From: Neospora caninum Liverpool
Taxonomy: Eukaryota; Apicomplexa; Conoidasida; Eucoccidiorida; Sarcocystidae
Direction: 5' to 3'
Length of the DNA stretch: 64,000 nucleotides
NCBI RefSeq assembly: GCF_000208865.1
Contig: NC_018397.1
Location: 1,178,001-1,242,000, forward strand
The position numbers and the translations under genes are program-made. The notes below the pieces were generated by a model. The model did no database searches, was not told the origin of the DNA, and worked only from the letters and a program-made list of their open reading frames with translations. Shown one piece after another: positions 45,601-57,600 of the stretch. Numbering within the stretch: position 1 is the first letter of the stretch; each line of letters begins with the position of its first letter.

Positions 45601-48600
45601 ACATACACTTATACTCATATATATATATATATATATATAGATATATATAATGCACATACACTGGAGCACAAACCATAAAACCAGCAATCTGATTCTTCCT
45701 GTTGTGTGTTTGGTGCCTGTCTGATTCACTGTACCCTTCGAACCGCTTCGACTAGTGGACTCAGAACGGAAATAGGGGTTTTTCCGCGTTTTCACCATGC
45801 AGCTGAACATACCTGTTTCCTCAGTGTTTCTCGGGCATGCTTGACGCCGACGTAGATGGCTGTTCGGCGCATCGCCTCCGAGTCTGTGTGTTTTCGGATT
45901 TCTTCTCTCCATTGCTGGAGAATCGCCGCTGGGCACAGCACGAGAGTTCCCTTCACTTCTCGCAGGCTGGGAGGCGGAGAACGACAAGCGCCGGGAGGAA
46001 GCTCCGAGCTCGCGAAGAGAGGCTCGGACTCACAGTAGACGCACGTGAAGGGTTGAGGGACATGCAGCTTTTGCCGTGTCACTCCGATGCAGAAAAGGTG
46101 GTTGAAACAGCCACACAGTCCACACTGGATCGCCGGGAGGACCAGTTCTTCACCTTTTGGTTTCTTCTCGTCAGTTCTGGGCCCCGCACGCTTCCTGGCG
46201 TCTCCCTCCCGAGCAGCTAGTTCCACAGGGAGACTTAACTCAGAAACTGCCGGCGACTCTCCGTTCTCTTCGTGCGCCGTTCTGTGTCCCTCCGCTGCGC
46301 GCTTGTGCCGCTTCCTCGTGCTTGTTCCCGCCTTCCTCAACGGGCTCGGTCCGTCCCGTTGCACTTTGTTTCCTCTCCCTCCTCCCGCGTTTCTCGTTCG
46401 CGGGGTCTTTGTCTCCTCAGAGGAGAACGCCGCCTCTTCGGCAGCCTCGCCACGGCCCCGTTTCGCTCCTCTCCCTCCTCGCACTCCCGGCCTCGCTGCA
46501 TGCAGACTACCCGTGCTTTTTCCGCCGAGAGGAAGAAGGACCGGATGAGCTTCGCGCTCGGTTCTCTCTTCCTCGCCCTCTTGCGGTTCCGGTGCGCGGA
46601 GAGCGCCTGTGTACCTGTCAGCCACGCGACAGCGGATACGCATGCCTTCGAAGCCGCAGGGACAGTCGAAGACAGCGTCGTTCGGTAGGTCCTCTTCTCG
46701 GGAAACGATCGAAGGCGCGGGAGAAGGGAGAGGTGAAGCGGAGCGAGGACACGGATGCAACAGCATGAGTGCAATCGCCTCCACCGTTTTCCCAAGACCC
46801 ATCTGGTCGCAAAGCATTCCGCCAGGCGCATCAAAACGAACAAACTCTTCGTTTTCCATCTCGTCCTCACTTTCTCTTCCTTCGCCGTGCCGCTCTTCTC
46901 CTTCGTGTCCGTTTGGAGCTTCTCTTTCTCTTGTCGCTTCCCTTTGTCTGTTTTCTTCGCCTACTCCGAGTTCGTCGATTCGCCGTGGCGCTGCTTCGCC
47001 TTCCGGCCGCTCTTGGCTGCCGCGTCGTTCTCTCTGGGGGTCCAGGAACTTGTAGGTGCCGAAGAGAGAATCAAAGGCGAGAACCCGACCCGAGACGAGG
47101 GGTACATACACCCAAACGAGGTTCGCGCTTTGCTGCGGAAGCCGCAGCTCTCGCAGGCTCAACTCCCGTAACGTTTGCACGTCCGTCGCCTTGCGTTGCT
47201 CCGGTGTATGGACACTCGAAGGCGGCGGAGCGAGCGCAGCTCCGCAGGCGCCGCTCGCTGCGCGCTCGTCCTGCCTGGCAGAAGTAGCCGACGCCGAAGA
47301 GGCAGACGAGGGAAACGCAGGCGAGAAGGAAGAGCGGCAAGTTGCGGAAGAAGAAGCTGCCAAGTCAGGAGACGAAGCAGAAACAGAAGCACGAGACGGA
47401 GACGCTGGTGGCCCGTCGCAAGTCAGAGAAGGACAGGGTGCGCCGGAAGGCTGAGAGGCGGAGGCTGAACCGGAGACCGACGAGGGAGAGGAAGAGGTGC
47501 GTGGCAGCGCAGAAGCGAAGGAAGCGAGAGGCTGACTGTCCCGAGGAAAAAGAGAGGCGAGATGACGCCACTCGCGGGTCAGCGCAAAGAAAACCGCCCG
47601 CTGCTGGTACGGCCGCAACGAGCATTTGAGCCCAGGAGGAGACAAGAGCGACGGAAGGTCTCCAAAAGGTTGGAAAGAGGAAGAAGAGGCAGGGTTACTT
47701 TGTTTTGCGAAGAGTTTCCAGGCTCGTACAAGGCAGTCATACAGGAATTGCGGCTCGATGAAAAGGATGTTTTCTTCTGCGCGCGAAGAGAGTCGCTGTT
47801 CTTCGCTTTCTTCGCCCTCTGGCTTCTGCGCCTCCGCAGCTCCAGCCTCTTCACGAACGAGCGCGCGCTCGCCGCTCGCGTCTTTGACGGCGTCAGCAGC
47901 CGACGAAAACCGAGAACAACACGGCGCCGCATGCAGAGCTACCGAGTCGAACCTGCGAAGGCAAGGAGAGGGAGAGAAAACGCGTAGAGACATAGAGGCC
48001 GGAGACGAAGGCGAGAAAGAAAACAGAAGACGCGAAATGAGCAACACCGACCAAAGCACTCCTCCTGCGCGTCTCTCTCTATTTATTAACACACAACACT
48101 TCGCATATACACGATAGATATGCACCGAAACATATCCCTACCATAACTGTGTGCATAAATGGCAACAGAGATGTCTATGCCTGTAAATGCAAACCTCATG
48201 CGCATCCCAACGCATCCACGGGTTTGGTTGGAAGCACCAGGCGCTGTTATGTAGCGCGAACTGCTTAGAGAGCTAAGGGAGGTACAAAAGGCCTTTGCCA
48301 TTCACACGTGTGTGTATGAGAACACGAATCAGGCCACAGAAGCGTATACATGTATATACCTATATATCGATATATATATATATATATATCGATATATATA
48401 TGCAGCTACATGTATACCTCGAATTGAATCTAAGGGAGTCAATGCATGACGACAGCACATATCTGATTTTCTTTTTTCCACGATACGTTCATGCTCAATA
48501 TATAACGGGCGTCTTGTCTACGTTCTCGTTTTCTGCGCGTTTGCCTCGGGTTTCTTCTTCTCCCATAACAGCTGCTTTCGGCATCTCTGTTCGCACATGC

Positions 48601-50078
48601 AATCAGGCGTACCAACTGAAGAAGAGCCGCAACGCGTCGCCTCCCTGTCGGTCTAAGAGCTGCCGCGACGGCGGGGGCAACACGACAGACAGCACAACCT
48701 CGCACTTGACGACTTTCTTTTCGTCCTCTCGCTTCTTGTGTGAATCGAAAGACGCCGGAGACAATGAAGCCAAAGGAGAAAAAGAAGACAAAGGAGAAGA
48801 CGAAGAAGGCGACGCCGGACTCAAGGGGAAGGAGACACGGGCAATGAGAAGAAGCGGCGAGGCGAGAGGGTTGGGAGGATGAACAAGCCGCAGAAAGACA
48901 GGCAGAACGTCGGCAGGAAGCGGCGGGTGGAGACGCGAGAAATCGACGCCAGAGCGAAAGCCTACACAGACTGGCGAAGACGGAGAGGAAGCGGTCGAGC
49001 AGCGAGAAGAGGAACACGAGGTGGGAGACAGAGAGGAGTCCTGGGGGCCGGAAGAATTTCGAGAAGTTGAGAAAAAACCGTCGGTGTAGAGGGCAACAGA
49101 CGCGCAGGCTTTGTCTGTGTCGTTTGCACGAGAAAGACAGACTCCAAAGTATTTTGCATGCTCCACCTGTTGGTGCGTTTGCCTCTTTCGCTCGTCTCGT
49201 TCTTCTCTTGCGTGCCTGCCTTCTTCTCCCTTCTCTTCTTTTATCCACTTTAAACCGGGAGACAACACGTGCCGGTCTTCTTTCCATTCTTCCCCACTTC
49301 CTTCTCGTTCTTCTTTTCTCTTTGCATCTGGGCTTCTGCGTCGTTGTTCCTGCTCGTCCTTCCCCTTTCGCTCTTGCCGATCCCGGTCGTCCTCTCCTGT
49401 CTCTTCCGTCTTCGCTGCAGCGTCCGTCGAGAGGCCTTGACGAAGAAAACTGAAGCCGCAGATGCGCCACGAGAAGAGAACCTCTCCGTTGTCCCGCTGC
49501 GTCTCGCCCACTGTCGCCTCTTCCGCGCGCTCAAGGCGCAGCGGCGAGAGCGAAGAAGACGAGGTTTGTGCGAAAGGCGTCTCCCCGAAAGAAGCTCGCG
49601 ACGGGCTAGTCCACAGAGCCCTCGCGGCTTCGTCAGCAGCTTGCAGGCATCTGCGAGCGAGAGACGCGCAGCCCCATGTGGGGAACGGGAGGGTGTCTGT
49701 CTCCCCTGGGTTGTCCCCTTCTCTCTGGCGACAGCCTCTTCCTCTTCGGGTCTTCTTTCGCCGCTCCGAGACGCTTGCTCCATTCTCGTCGCCGCTTCGA
49801 AGGCCTGTCGGCTCGGCGTGTGGGTGCTCTTCCTGGAGCTCGTCGCAAACTCCTGCGTCCTCACTTTCTTCAAATCCCGGCCCCGCTCTCTGCTGCGCTG
49901 CGTCTCGCTCTTCTTCCCTGCTTGTTTCTTTCCACTGGGTTCCTTCTTCTCCCGGAGGGTCCGGCGCGTCGCCTGATCCTCGACGCCTGGTGGCCTTCTC
50001 TCTTGGAGAGGACGCGTCAAAGAGAGAAGCGGAAGGGACAGACGAGTGACAGGACGGCGGAACTTTGGTTCGGGGCAT
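30110..50078 (-). CDS. SHPRH/RAD5-type SNF2 ATPase with PHD and RING fingers
   Basis: Predicted chromatin/DNA-repair translocase and ubiquitin ligase. Exons, 5' to 3': 48613-50078, 45813-47952, 44780-45386, 44110-44392, 43302-43606, 42475-43067, 41930-42033, 38799-41382, 38023-38176, 37096-37475, 36627-36699, 35910-36065, 33752-34784, 32645-33171, 31671-32122, 30710-30917, 30110-30538. The ATG at 50078 follows acceptor CTTCACAG. All phases agree and the sum is 11,493 nt (3,830 aa) if one array base (40464) is ignored. Motifs in order: Q-like LKCSLRPYQQRAVF (~595), Walker A DQMGLGKT (~870), PHD-like CGLCGCFNHLFC...CVYC (~1105), DEAQ (~1397), RWCVSGTP (~1420), LFWRTNMKDVMGELGVP (~1600), helical region NGLAGLAVIR (~1820), poly-Ser, RING CPVCFVELEE...CVEC (~3270) with CPVC (~3335), motif V GRGLTLTEANHVIF, motif VI QAVGRVYRMAQKR. 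The PHD between helicase motifs, and the linker plus RING between the helicase lobes, match SHPRH. The tail is poly-Ser. Confidence 0.92.
33577..33690. repeat. (TA)n/(CATA)n microsatellite
   Basis: Interrupted TA/TACA run inside the helicase intron 33172-33751, which separates the two halves of the RING finger. Confidence 0.95.
34944..35750. repeat. 25-bp minisatellite (~32 copies) in a helicase intron
   Basis: Unit of 25 bp (CGGTCGAGAC AAACGCGAGA GAAGA, with AAAC/CAAC/AAGC variants) repeated about 32 times. It fills most of the 1,125-nt intron between exons 35910-36065 and 33752-34784, both of which end or start in phase 0 with clean splice sites (AAG|GTGAGA; TTTTTCCCCAG|GAG). Because 25 is not a multiple of 3 and the unit lacks stops, it opens several frames on both strands and creates false ORFs of up to several hundred codons. 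Confidence 0.95.
38225..38445. repeat. Two (TA)n microsatellites
   Basis: TA runs at 38225-38251 and 38396-38445 within the helicase intron 38177-38798. Confidence 0.95.
39711..41266 (-). repeat. 1.56-kb purine array coding for poly-Ser in the helicase
   Basis: The plus strand is almost pure GAA/GAG/GGA. The minus strand reads TCT/TCC (Ser) in the helicase frame on both sides. The 5' side joins YR|HVLTLARTASPPPLSTQGL into the run; the 3' side leaves through SFPSSNGACSASSPWEGV to HYHVDSLQQIHAAFNLADLL. Both flanks match the SHPRH helical region, where known homologues have only about 15 residues between YR and DSLQ. So the array is an insertion of over 500 residues inside a conserved segment. 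No AG acceptor or good donor exists within it. Confidence 0.85.
40464..40464 (-). other. Single extra base that breaks the poly-Ser frame
   Basis: A lone T in the plus-strand purine array (GAAGAATGAGGAAG). To its right the helicase frame reads Ser; to its left the same frame reads Phe/Leu and hits a stop at 39687. Exon 38799-41382 is 2,584 nt, but its flanking phases require a multiple of 3, so it is one base too long. Removing one base restores every downstream phase. This is either a sequencing/assembly error in the repeat or a true frameshift. Confidence 0.85.
44605..44690. repeat. (TA)n/(TAAA) microsatellite
   Basis: Imperfect TA-rich run inside the helicase intron 44393-44779, between the DEAQ exon and the RWCVSGTP exon. 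Confidence 0.95.
45617..45650. repeat. (TA)n microsatellite
   Basis: TA run in the helicase intron 45387-45812. Confidence 0.95.
48361..48402. repeat. (TA)n microsatellite with ATCGAT interruptions
   Basis: TA run broken twice by ATCGAT, in the helicase intron 47953-48612. Self-complementary, so it could form a hairpin. Confidence 0.95.
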
Positions 50079-50079
50079 T

Positions 50080-51136
50080 CTGTGAAGACGAGAAACGTGG
50101 GAAATCCATGGGAACAAAAGACCGACACAAGAGAGCCGAACAGAGAAGCTGACGTGACTCCTCTCGCTTTGCACTCCCAGGCCTTTGGCATGAGGCTTCC
50201 TCTCTACGCATTTCTTGTCCTTTTTGGGTCAGAGGGAGACGAGCCGAAGGACCAGGCGACATGTGTGTGTATGCCGCTGTTTGTCGATCGTTTCTGCCTC
50301 GCCTTTTTGCCTCTTCTTTTCTTCGGTTCTTCTCGCTGGGTCTCTCGGCCCTCGCGAAGCGGTGAGCAGAAAAAGGAAGGAACTGTGTGTGTGTGTGTGT
50401 GTGGAGGGAGGGAGAAACCGAGAGGAGGGAACGTCCGGGGGCGACTCCTTTGGCGAAACTCGAGACGTAGACGGAGAGGACAAAAACACGGCGAACCGGA
50501 GACGAGGCCTCAGCGCAAGGGAAAGGCCGGCGAGTTCCGCCGGGAAAAAAGGTTGGCAGAAACGGGGGCGAGGGTTGAGGTTGACAATCGACTTGTGAAG
50601 CGGGGACGGAAACGGTGAGAAAGTCCGCAGGCTCCTGTCGGGGAGTTTTCCCACGCGAGGCCCGCTAGCCACCCCCAACGAGAGCAGGGAAGAAAGAGAG
50701 ACAGGAAACTGCGTTTGGAAAACAGACGCCACAGACACCGAGGAGACACAAAAACCCGCGGGAAATTGCATCGAGAGGGAATCTGCTCGGGGTAGGCCGA
50801 GGCACACCGATAGCGAACCGAGGCGCATCGAGCGTTGTTTTCCTTTCCTTTTTCCCGAGGAAAACCGGAAGACCCGAGCCACGCAACTGGTTCCCGCGGC
50901 GGCTGTCGCAAAAATCTAAAGAACGCGACGAAAACGCCCGTCGCTGTTCCTTCACTTTTTTATAAAGACACGCCCGCGGGAAGAGCGAGCGTTGAGAGAC
51001 TTCTAGCCAACTGGGACGGGGAGCGCGGCGTGGCGAGAGACGCCTGGCAGGCAACTTCCGGTCTCGAAAGGAAGCAGTTTTTGTTTCAGGCAAAGAGAGC
51101 GGTACCGCCCCGTTAAAAATCAACCGATCTACTCAC
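50080..51136 (-). other. Probable 5'UTR intron of the helicase
   Basis: An acceptor (CTCGTCTTCACAG) ends one base before the start codon at 50078. A strong donor, GGTG|GTGAGT, lies at 51137/51136 on the minus strand. No coding exon is needed between them. A (GT)n run at about 50383-50402 lies inside. The leader exon would therefore begin upstream of 51137. Inference from splice sites only. Confidence 0.5.
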
Positions 51137-52788
51137 CACCGTGGCCAAGAGGATCTTCCGGCCATGCTTGGTGTTGTTTGCTGCCGAACGTCTCTGCGCC
51201 ACGAGCGTGTGTGTACGACACTTGGGGTCAAACGGTGGGTTCCGCGAGGTCTTCTCTCTAAACTAGGGTACTTTTCCCAAACGCCGAGACAAAAAAACAC
51301 AGCTTTAGGTCACCAATCAGACGCGCGCATAGCCCCTCTTTCCGAGGGAGGAAACCCCTCTCTGGCGCCTGAAAACGAGCGGTCGATCGGTAGGCTCCAG
51401 CGCACGTGGCAAGGGTAGCTGCCGTGTGAATTAGCGAACGGCGTGTGTTTCGTAACAGTCCCGCACTGCGTGCGCAGATGTGTTTGTGAAGCCTCTGGTC
51501 GAACCCCTGCGTCTTGACGTCTCGATTCTCGTGAAACGAGTTCCATTTGCGCGTGTACTGTTTGTCCCCCGGGACGTGGGCTTTCCACAGGTGGGGTCAC
51601 AATCTCTATCGGATGTCGCCTCGAAAGACACGAGCTCGAGGAGTCCGGAAAACGCTTTGGTTGGGAAAGAGGGCGGCGGGATAACCTCAGAAGCACGAAT
51701 AAATCTATACCAATAGAGTCGATACGTCGGCTGCGGGTGCCGAGGGTATTCATGCCGAACGGCTTGGCAGCTGGACGGTTTCGCCTTTTTCGTCGCCCAC
51801 GGCACAGAAAAGAAGACAGCACTTGGCCCGGTCCGTGTGCGCGAGGACGTGCTGTACGACAAACAATCCTTGGAAATCGAAACGAGGACGAAAAACAACG
51901 GACAGAGTCTGTAGATCCTCCGCCTCAAAACACAGCGCCGACAGACGCGCAGCTGGAGACACAGCTCGGCGGGGCTCTCGCGTTCGTGCTCGCCCCCAGT
52001 GCTCGGGGAGCCTCAACGGAAAGCTTTCTTTCCTTGCAGAAAATGCGTTCTAAAATGCGCTTTGTTTACGTGAGACACATATGGCGTCTAGATCCGCCTC
52101 TGCCCATCCGCATGCCACGGGGTATGCACAGAGTGCGCTCGCTTTTGGCGGGGCGCCTCCGATCTCACCTATTCCCTGCCTAAACCCGCAAAAGAATGGC
52201 GCCGGACCCAGTTTCCCGCTTCCCGTGTGTCGCTTCCCTCAAGTGTTCATCTCGCCGATGGAATAACGAGACGGCACTCCGATGTCCCGTCGGCGACTCG
52301 CCAGCACAAGTAACAACAGATAGGCTCACGTGGACACGAGAAAAATAGAAGCAGTACGATTCTGAGGGGCGTACATACCCGTCGACTGGAGTGCAGAGCT
52401 GCCACGAACTTTTGGAAAAAGCAGACAAAACGCCAGATGAAGTTCGCAGCTTGCGGTCACCCACCGTATGTGCATCGGCATTGGCTAGTGCTTTGCTTGT
52501 ACCACCGCGTAAATATGCTAGAAAGTACCGTTCAGGTACGATACATTTAGATAGATGCGCTGTTAAGGAACAGAGGAAATGCTACACACTTTAACCGGTA
52601 ACGCACTGACATAATTATCGTACAAGCACTCAGCTAGTTGTTGCGAGTCCGCGCGGAGCCAGCACCCAGTGGAGGCGACGACACGCCGGGAGACCAACCC
52701 TGTTCCTAGAGTTCATAAAATTTCAACATCTGAATCATTTCTATCCCATTCAAACACTCCCAGTCACTGCATGCAGGCACAAGCAAAC

Positions 52789-52819
52789 ATATATATATAT
52801 ATATATATATACATATATA
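52789..52819. repeat. (TA)n microsatellite
   Basis: TA run in the helicase/polycystin intergenic region. Confidence 0.95.
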
Positions 52820-53820
52820 CACGTCTCGTACGGTGTTTCTAGCCGCGTATGCATGCCTGCATGTGTACGGCACCTTCTGTGTGCCAAGTGTATCTCAGCG
52901 TTTTTTTCTTGCTAGGAGAAACGTAAAAAGACGAGGGGATTCGAGCAGTTTCTTTCGTTTCGAAGGAAGTTCGGGCCTTGCCGGTTGCCCGAGCGTGGCG
53001 GTTCGACCGCGTGTGTGACGGCACTGCGCTCGTGGCGGCATGCGCCCGTCGGAGAGCTTGTGTGCCGAACTCCGTGCGAGGCCGTGCGTTTTGCTGTCGC
53101 GCGTTTTGTTGTCGCTGGTTTTGTGGTCTCTGTCTCGTCCTCGGAGGAGAAGCTCGGGAATCAGTCGCGCAACGGGAAGCCGAAAGCGAGAGTCGCCTTT
53201 CCTCGTCTTTTCTTCCGTTCTTTTTCCCGTTGGCGGACCTCGCTCCTCTCATCCGCCGCAAGACACGCGCACGCCCGGTCCGCTGCGCAGAGGAGAAACT
53301 AGCCGGTGGGTTTTTCTCAGCGGGCTTAGACGTCTTTGGTTTAGTGAAAAGGAAAAGGCACATTTTGATGCCTTTCCCCTTCTTCGAGTCCCTCCCGGCT
53401 TCTAACAGGTCGAGGGCAGCGGGGCAAGCCGCCCTCGCGGTCCCCCCCGCGTCTCCCAAAAGGCACAACACGGGAGAAAAACTCTCAAAATGTCGTTCTT
53501 TCTTCTTCACCCACAAGAGGGAAAGACTCGCCTTAGCCGAGCTTTCTATTCTGTCGGGTGCCTGAACGCCCCTCTTGCTGCCGGCTTCTGTGGCGGGCAC
53601 AGGTCGGCGCAGAAAAGCGGATTTCTCTTGCGTCTCCCAACGAGCCAGCACACATCGACGGCAGGAGCGATTTCTCCACATCCTCACATCTGCTTCTTTA
53701 GTCCTCTGGATACGCAAATGCAGATAAGACTTCGAAATACGGTTCACGATTGACCTCGATAGCTTCCTAAGCCGTCGCAATCTACCGGTGTACATGTACA
53801 CATTGCTGAACTGTGTCAAC

Positions 53821-53856
53821 ATATATATATATATATATATACCTTTATATATATAT
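53821..53856. repeat. (TA)n microsatellite
   Basis: TA run about 770 bp upstream of the polycystin start codon. Confidence 0.95.
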
Positions 53857-54626
53857 CTTTGTACGGTTTCCTTCAGGAATCGGCACATACACATGGCGAT
53901 CCGGTGTGTCAAATGAGACATACAAATAAGTGTTTAATTGGTTGTGAGTGTTGTCGCTGCTTCGTCAGTCCTCTGGGCCCGAGTGACGGATTTTTTCAAG
54001 GGTCATGCAGTTGGAATTCGTTCGGAATTTTCTGTCTCGAATTCTCTTTTTTCCTGCCAGTCCCCCGTCCCCAGACTCGATGCTCGTTTGCCGTTGCCTC
54101 CTTGCAATTTATCCCCTTTCTTCCCAGACGGCGCATCCAGGCGAGTAGCCATTCCCTTCTCTTCTCTTCATTCTCTTCCTGTCCTCCTCCTTCCCTTCTC
54201 TCCTTCTCTTGTGTCGAAAACATCTCTCATCTGTCAACCGTGTTCCGCGGCTCCTTCGCCTCTCCCGTTTCGGGGTTTCGCCCATCTGGTTTCTCTCGAG
54301 TCTCTGTCCCTCTTCCTTTCCTGTTCCCTTCTCGTCTCCTCCTTCGCCTGCTGGTCCTCTCTCTTCGGTCTCCTGTTTGTCCCCGTTCTTTCTTCCCTCT
54401 CGGCAGTCTCTTTCTGTTCTGCGTGTCCGTTTCCCTTCTCTGACTCGCCTTCCTCGTCTCTCTCTCGGCTTTCTTCCTCTCGACTTTCTTCTTCTCGACT
54501 TGATTCTTCGACTTGATTTTTCGACTTGATTCTTCTTCTCGGCTTTCTTTGTCTGTCCGGAGCTCTCTTTTTTCTGCGCTCTCGCTCTTCCGTCGCTCGC
54601 CCCTTTTTCCTGGTGGCTGCGGCACC

Positions 54627-57600
54627 ATGCGGGTCTTTGACGAGGCGAAACCGGCCTCGGGACCGGGGCCGGAAGACACTGAGTCCGAAGAGGAGCAACT
54701 CGAGCGATGGCGGCGCCTGCGCGAGGAGCAACAGCGGTACTCTGTGCTGCCCATCGAGGCACATAAGCCGGCGATGTGCTTCGTCGTCTTCCTCGTCTTC
54801 TTCCTCACGCTCTTCTTCGCCGCCGCCATCCTCACCACAGACGTCGAGCGCAAGCACGTCACCCGCCAGGCGATCAGGCGAAACATCTTCCAGGCGCCTT
54901 TTCTCCAACCGCCGCGGGCCGCGCCTCAGACCGACCCGCCCCAGGACTCGACCTCCGGCGAGACTGAAAACCAACCGGGGACTTCCGGCGCTGGTGCAGC
55001 CACTAGACGCCTCGCAGCGAAACCGGACTTCTTGCCTTTTTCTCAGATTCTCCCGGTCCCCCTTGAGACACTTCGAAGTCTTGCCTCCCACACGCAGGCC
55101 TCTCCTGAGTCCTCCCCGTCCTTTTCTCTCCCACCCGCATCACCTGCTGCCTTTCCTGCTTCCTCGCCGTACTCTCCATCTTCTCAACCTTCACCCTCTC
55201 CGTCATCTCCTTCACCTCCTTCATTTCCTTCACTTCCTTCATATTCATTTCCTTCATCTTCTTCACTTGATGAGGACTCCGCGGCGCCGGCTTCCCCAGC
55301 TGCGCGTTCTTCCCGCCGGCCGTCGTTTGCCCCGACAGTGTCTCCGCTGTCTCCTGCGGCGTCGAGTCCGACTGTCTCCTCGCCGCGTCGGAGACGGCTG
55401 AGCGCAGACCGGGCCCCGACGCCGGTCGACGAGGGGACGGGGCTGTGGGAGGGGCGAGGCATCTCGAGCGTGGCGCTGTTGCAGTGGAGCGACGTTGAAC
55501 TCTGGTTGGAGCGCATTTTGCGGCGCATGTTGCTCACCGGCCTCGTGGCGGATCTCCTCGCGGTCGAAGAGGCGAACCTTTCAGTCGTCAAGGGCATCCT
55601 TGCCACCAACTCGGGAACCACTTCCAAAGGCCTGCTCTTGAAGCTCTGGGAAACGACAGGCAAGTACAGCGCACGTGTGTGTGTGTGTGTGCACAGCTTC
55701 AACGCGCGAACACTCTGTGGCTGTGGAGACAAGAACTTTCTGTGCCTTCTTTACGCAACTAACCATAGAAGAGTCTCGGCCGCACTCGGCTCCATACACT
55801 CTTCCCTCTCCAGCTAAAGGTAGCGATTGCAGCGTCGGCTCCTATACAAATATGTATATATATATATATATATATGCGTATATATATATATATATATATC
55901 CGGAGACAAACTTCGTTTCTAAAGTACAGCCAGACCTCCACTTCACCCCTCCGTCGCGCGTCTTCGTGAAAAAACGCGTCCGTGCTGCATCCGTTCGCTC
56001 CCGGTGAGATAAGGCGAGAGAGATACTCACACGAGCCCAGAACGGTGCCTTTCCACCCCCTGTGTGGGTTCCGACCGAACCCCTAAACACAAGGCTGTTA
56101 CGCAGTTCCGGCCGCGTTTTTGTTTAACTCATCTAAGTTGTGTTGTAGGCCTGGGAGTCCGATCGAACAGCGTTCGGCCGGTGTGCTGTTGACGAGCAGT
56201 CTGAGACTTGTTCATGCGCCAGGTGAAGCTCACCCAAAGATCCTTCGGAGCTCCTCCCGAGAAGCTGAGGCTCCTTGGAAAACGGTCGTTGCCTGCGCGC
56301 GCGTGTGCTCCGGGGTTTCTTCCCTGCAGGCGGCGGCACGTACGAGGTGAACTTCCGAACGCTCTACGGCGTACCCTGGGGCTACGACATCTCGCCTCAG
56401 CTGAAGGAGCTAACAACGGGGGGTTGGTTGACGCCTCTCACCAGTTCCGTCACCGTCCAGTTGCTCCTGAGAGACAATTCCGGCGATGCCTCGTGTGAGT
56501 CGGGGGTTTCGTTTCTCGCGCAAACTCGCGAAGATATCCTCTTGCGCCCTTCCTGCTTCTTCCAAAGTCGACACTCGCCTCGCGTCCAGCCTCACTCTGT
56601 CTGATTCTGCTCAACCCTCTTCTCAGGCTTCAGTCTGTGTCCGTTGTTCTTCTCTCTCCTCTCGCTCTTCTCTTCTCCATCGCCTTTTCTCACTCTTGTC
56701 AGTGCTCTCGGGTTTCCAGAGGAGTCACCGGTTTCTCGGTCCTCGCACTTTCTTTTGCCTTTTCTTTCTCGTCTCTCGGGTCTGCGGGGGGCGGGGATGC
56801 ACGCGTCTGTTCGTTCCGAGCTCAGAGGAAGGGACAAGGCGAGTCGCCTTTGCTTCGTGTCCAGTGCATGTCTCTCCTCTCGAGTTAGGTTGACTCGTCC
56901 CCGTTCTCTTTTCTTCCTTCCTGCCGCTTGGATCGGTTGCACAGACGTGGAGGTGAGCTTCACACAGCTGCCGACGGGTCTCATTGTGCCCCGGTGCACC
57001 ATCTTCGTCAACCTCGTCTCCAGTTTCCTCGTGTCGATCATCGTCTCGGGCCTCTTTTTCCTCGTCACCGTCTGTTACCTCTTCGTGGAAATCTACGCCT
57101 TCCGATACGTCAAAAACGCCTCACGGTAGGCCGATAGAGCCGCGCTCCGGAAGCCGTGCGTACTCTCTCCTTTTCTCCCCCTTCACTCGGATATGGTTTC
57201 GGCACATCTGGCTACTCCATGCACAGACCGACTTCGAGAAGGAAAGTTTTAAGTAAAGCTGGTGCTCTCAAAGATGCCCCGCACGCTCCCCCTCAATGGA
57301 GAGCCGAGAGACGCGCGTCTCCCCTGATCAGTTGACAGCGATCTGCACGCTAAACCTAAACCGGTTCTTCTCAGGATTCACTGGTGGCCCTCAAAAGCCA
57401 AGAAAGACCTCTCATTCATTCCTCACATCTGAATATATATATATATATATATATATATGCATGTGGAGAGGTATCGATAAAACCGATATGGATAAGTAGA
57501 TGCAGTCATATATATATATATATATATACGGACGGAGGGATACATGTAGACCCATCGATCGATGCAATGAGAGATAGATACGCGCAAAGAGTCAAATGCA

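Larger units (their letters stand above)
51138..54626. promoter_or_regulatory. Head-to-head intergenic region, helicase / polycystin
   Basis: About 3.5 kb between the probable helicase leader (minus) and the polycystin ATG (plus), so it should carry both promoters. It includes (TA)n runs at 52789-52819 and 53821-53856 and, from about 54.0 kb, a strongly pyrimidine-rich plus strand typical of a long leader. Overlapping ORFs on both strands at 52.84-53.92 kb have no family match or splice support. Confidence 0.45.

Noticed and set aside
52839..53921. 360-codon minus-strand ORF overlapping several plus-strand ORFs
   Set aside because: It includes (TA)n-derived Tyr-Ile repeats and GC-rich sequence open in many frames. 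There is no motif, and it lies where the two divergent promoters are expected.
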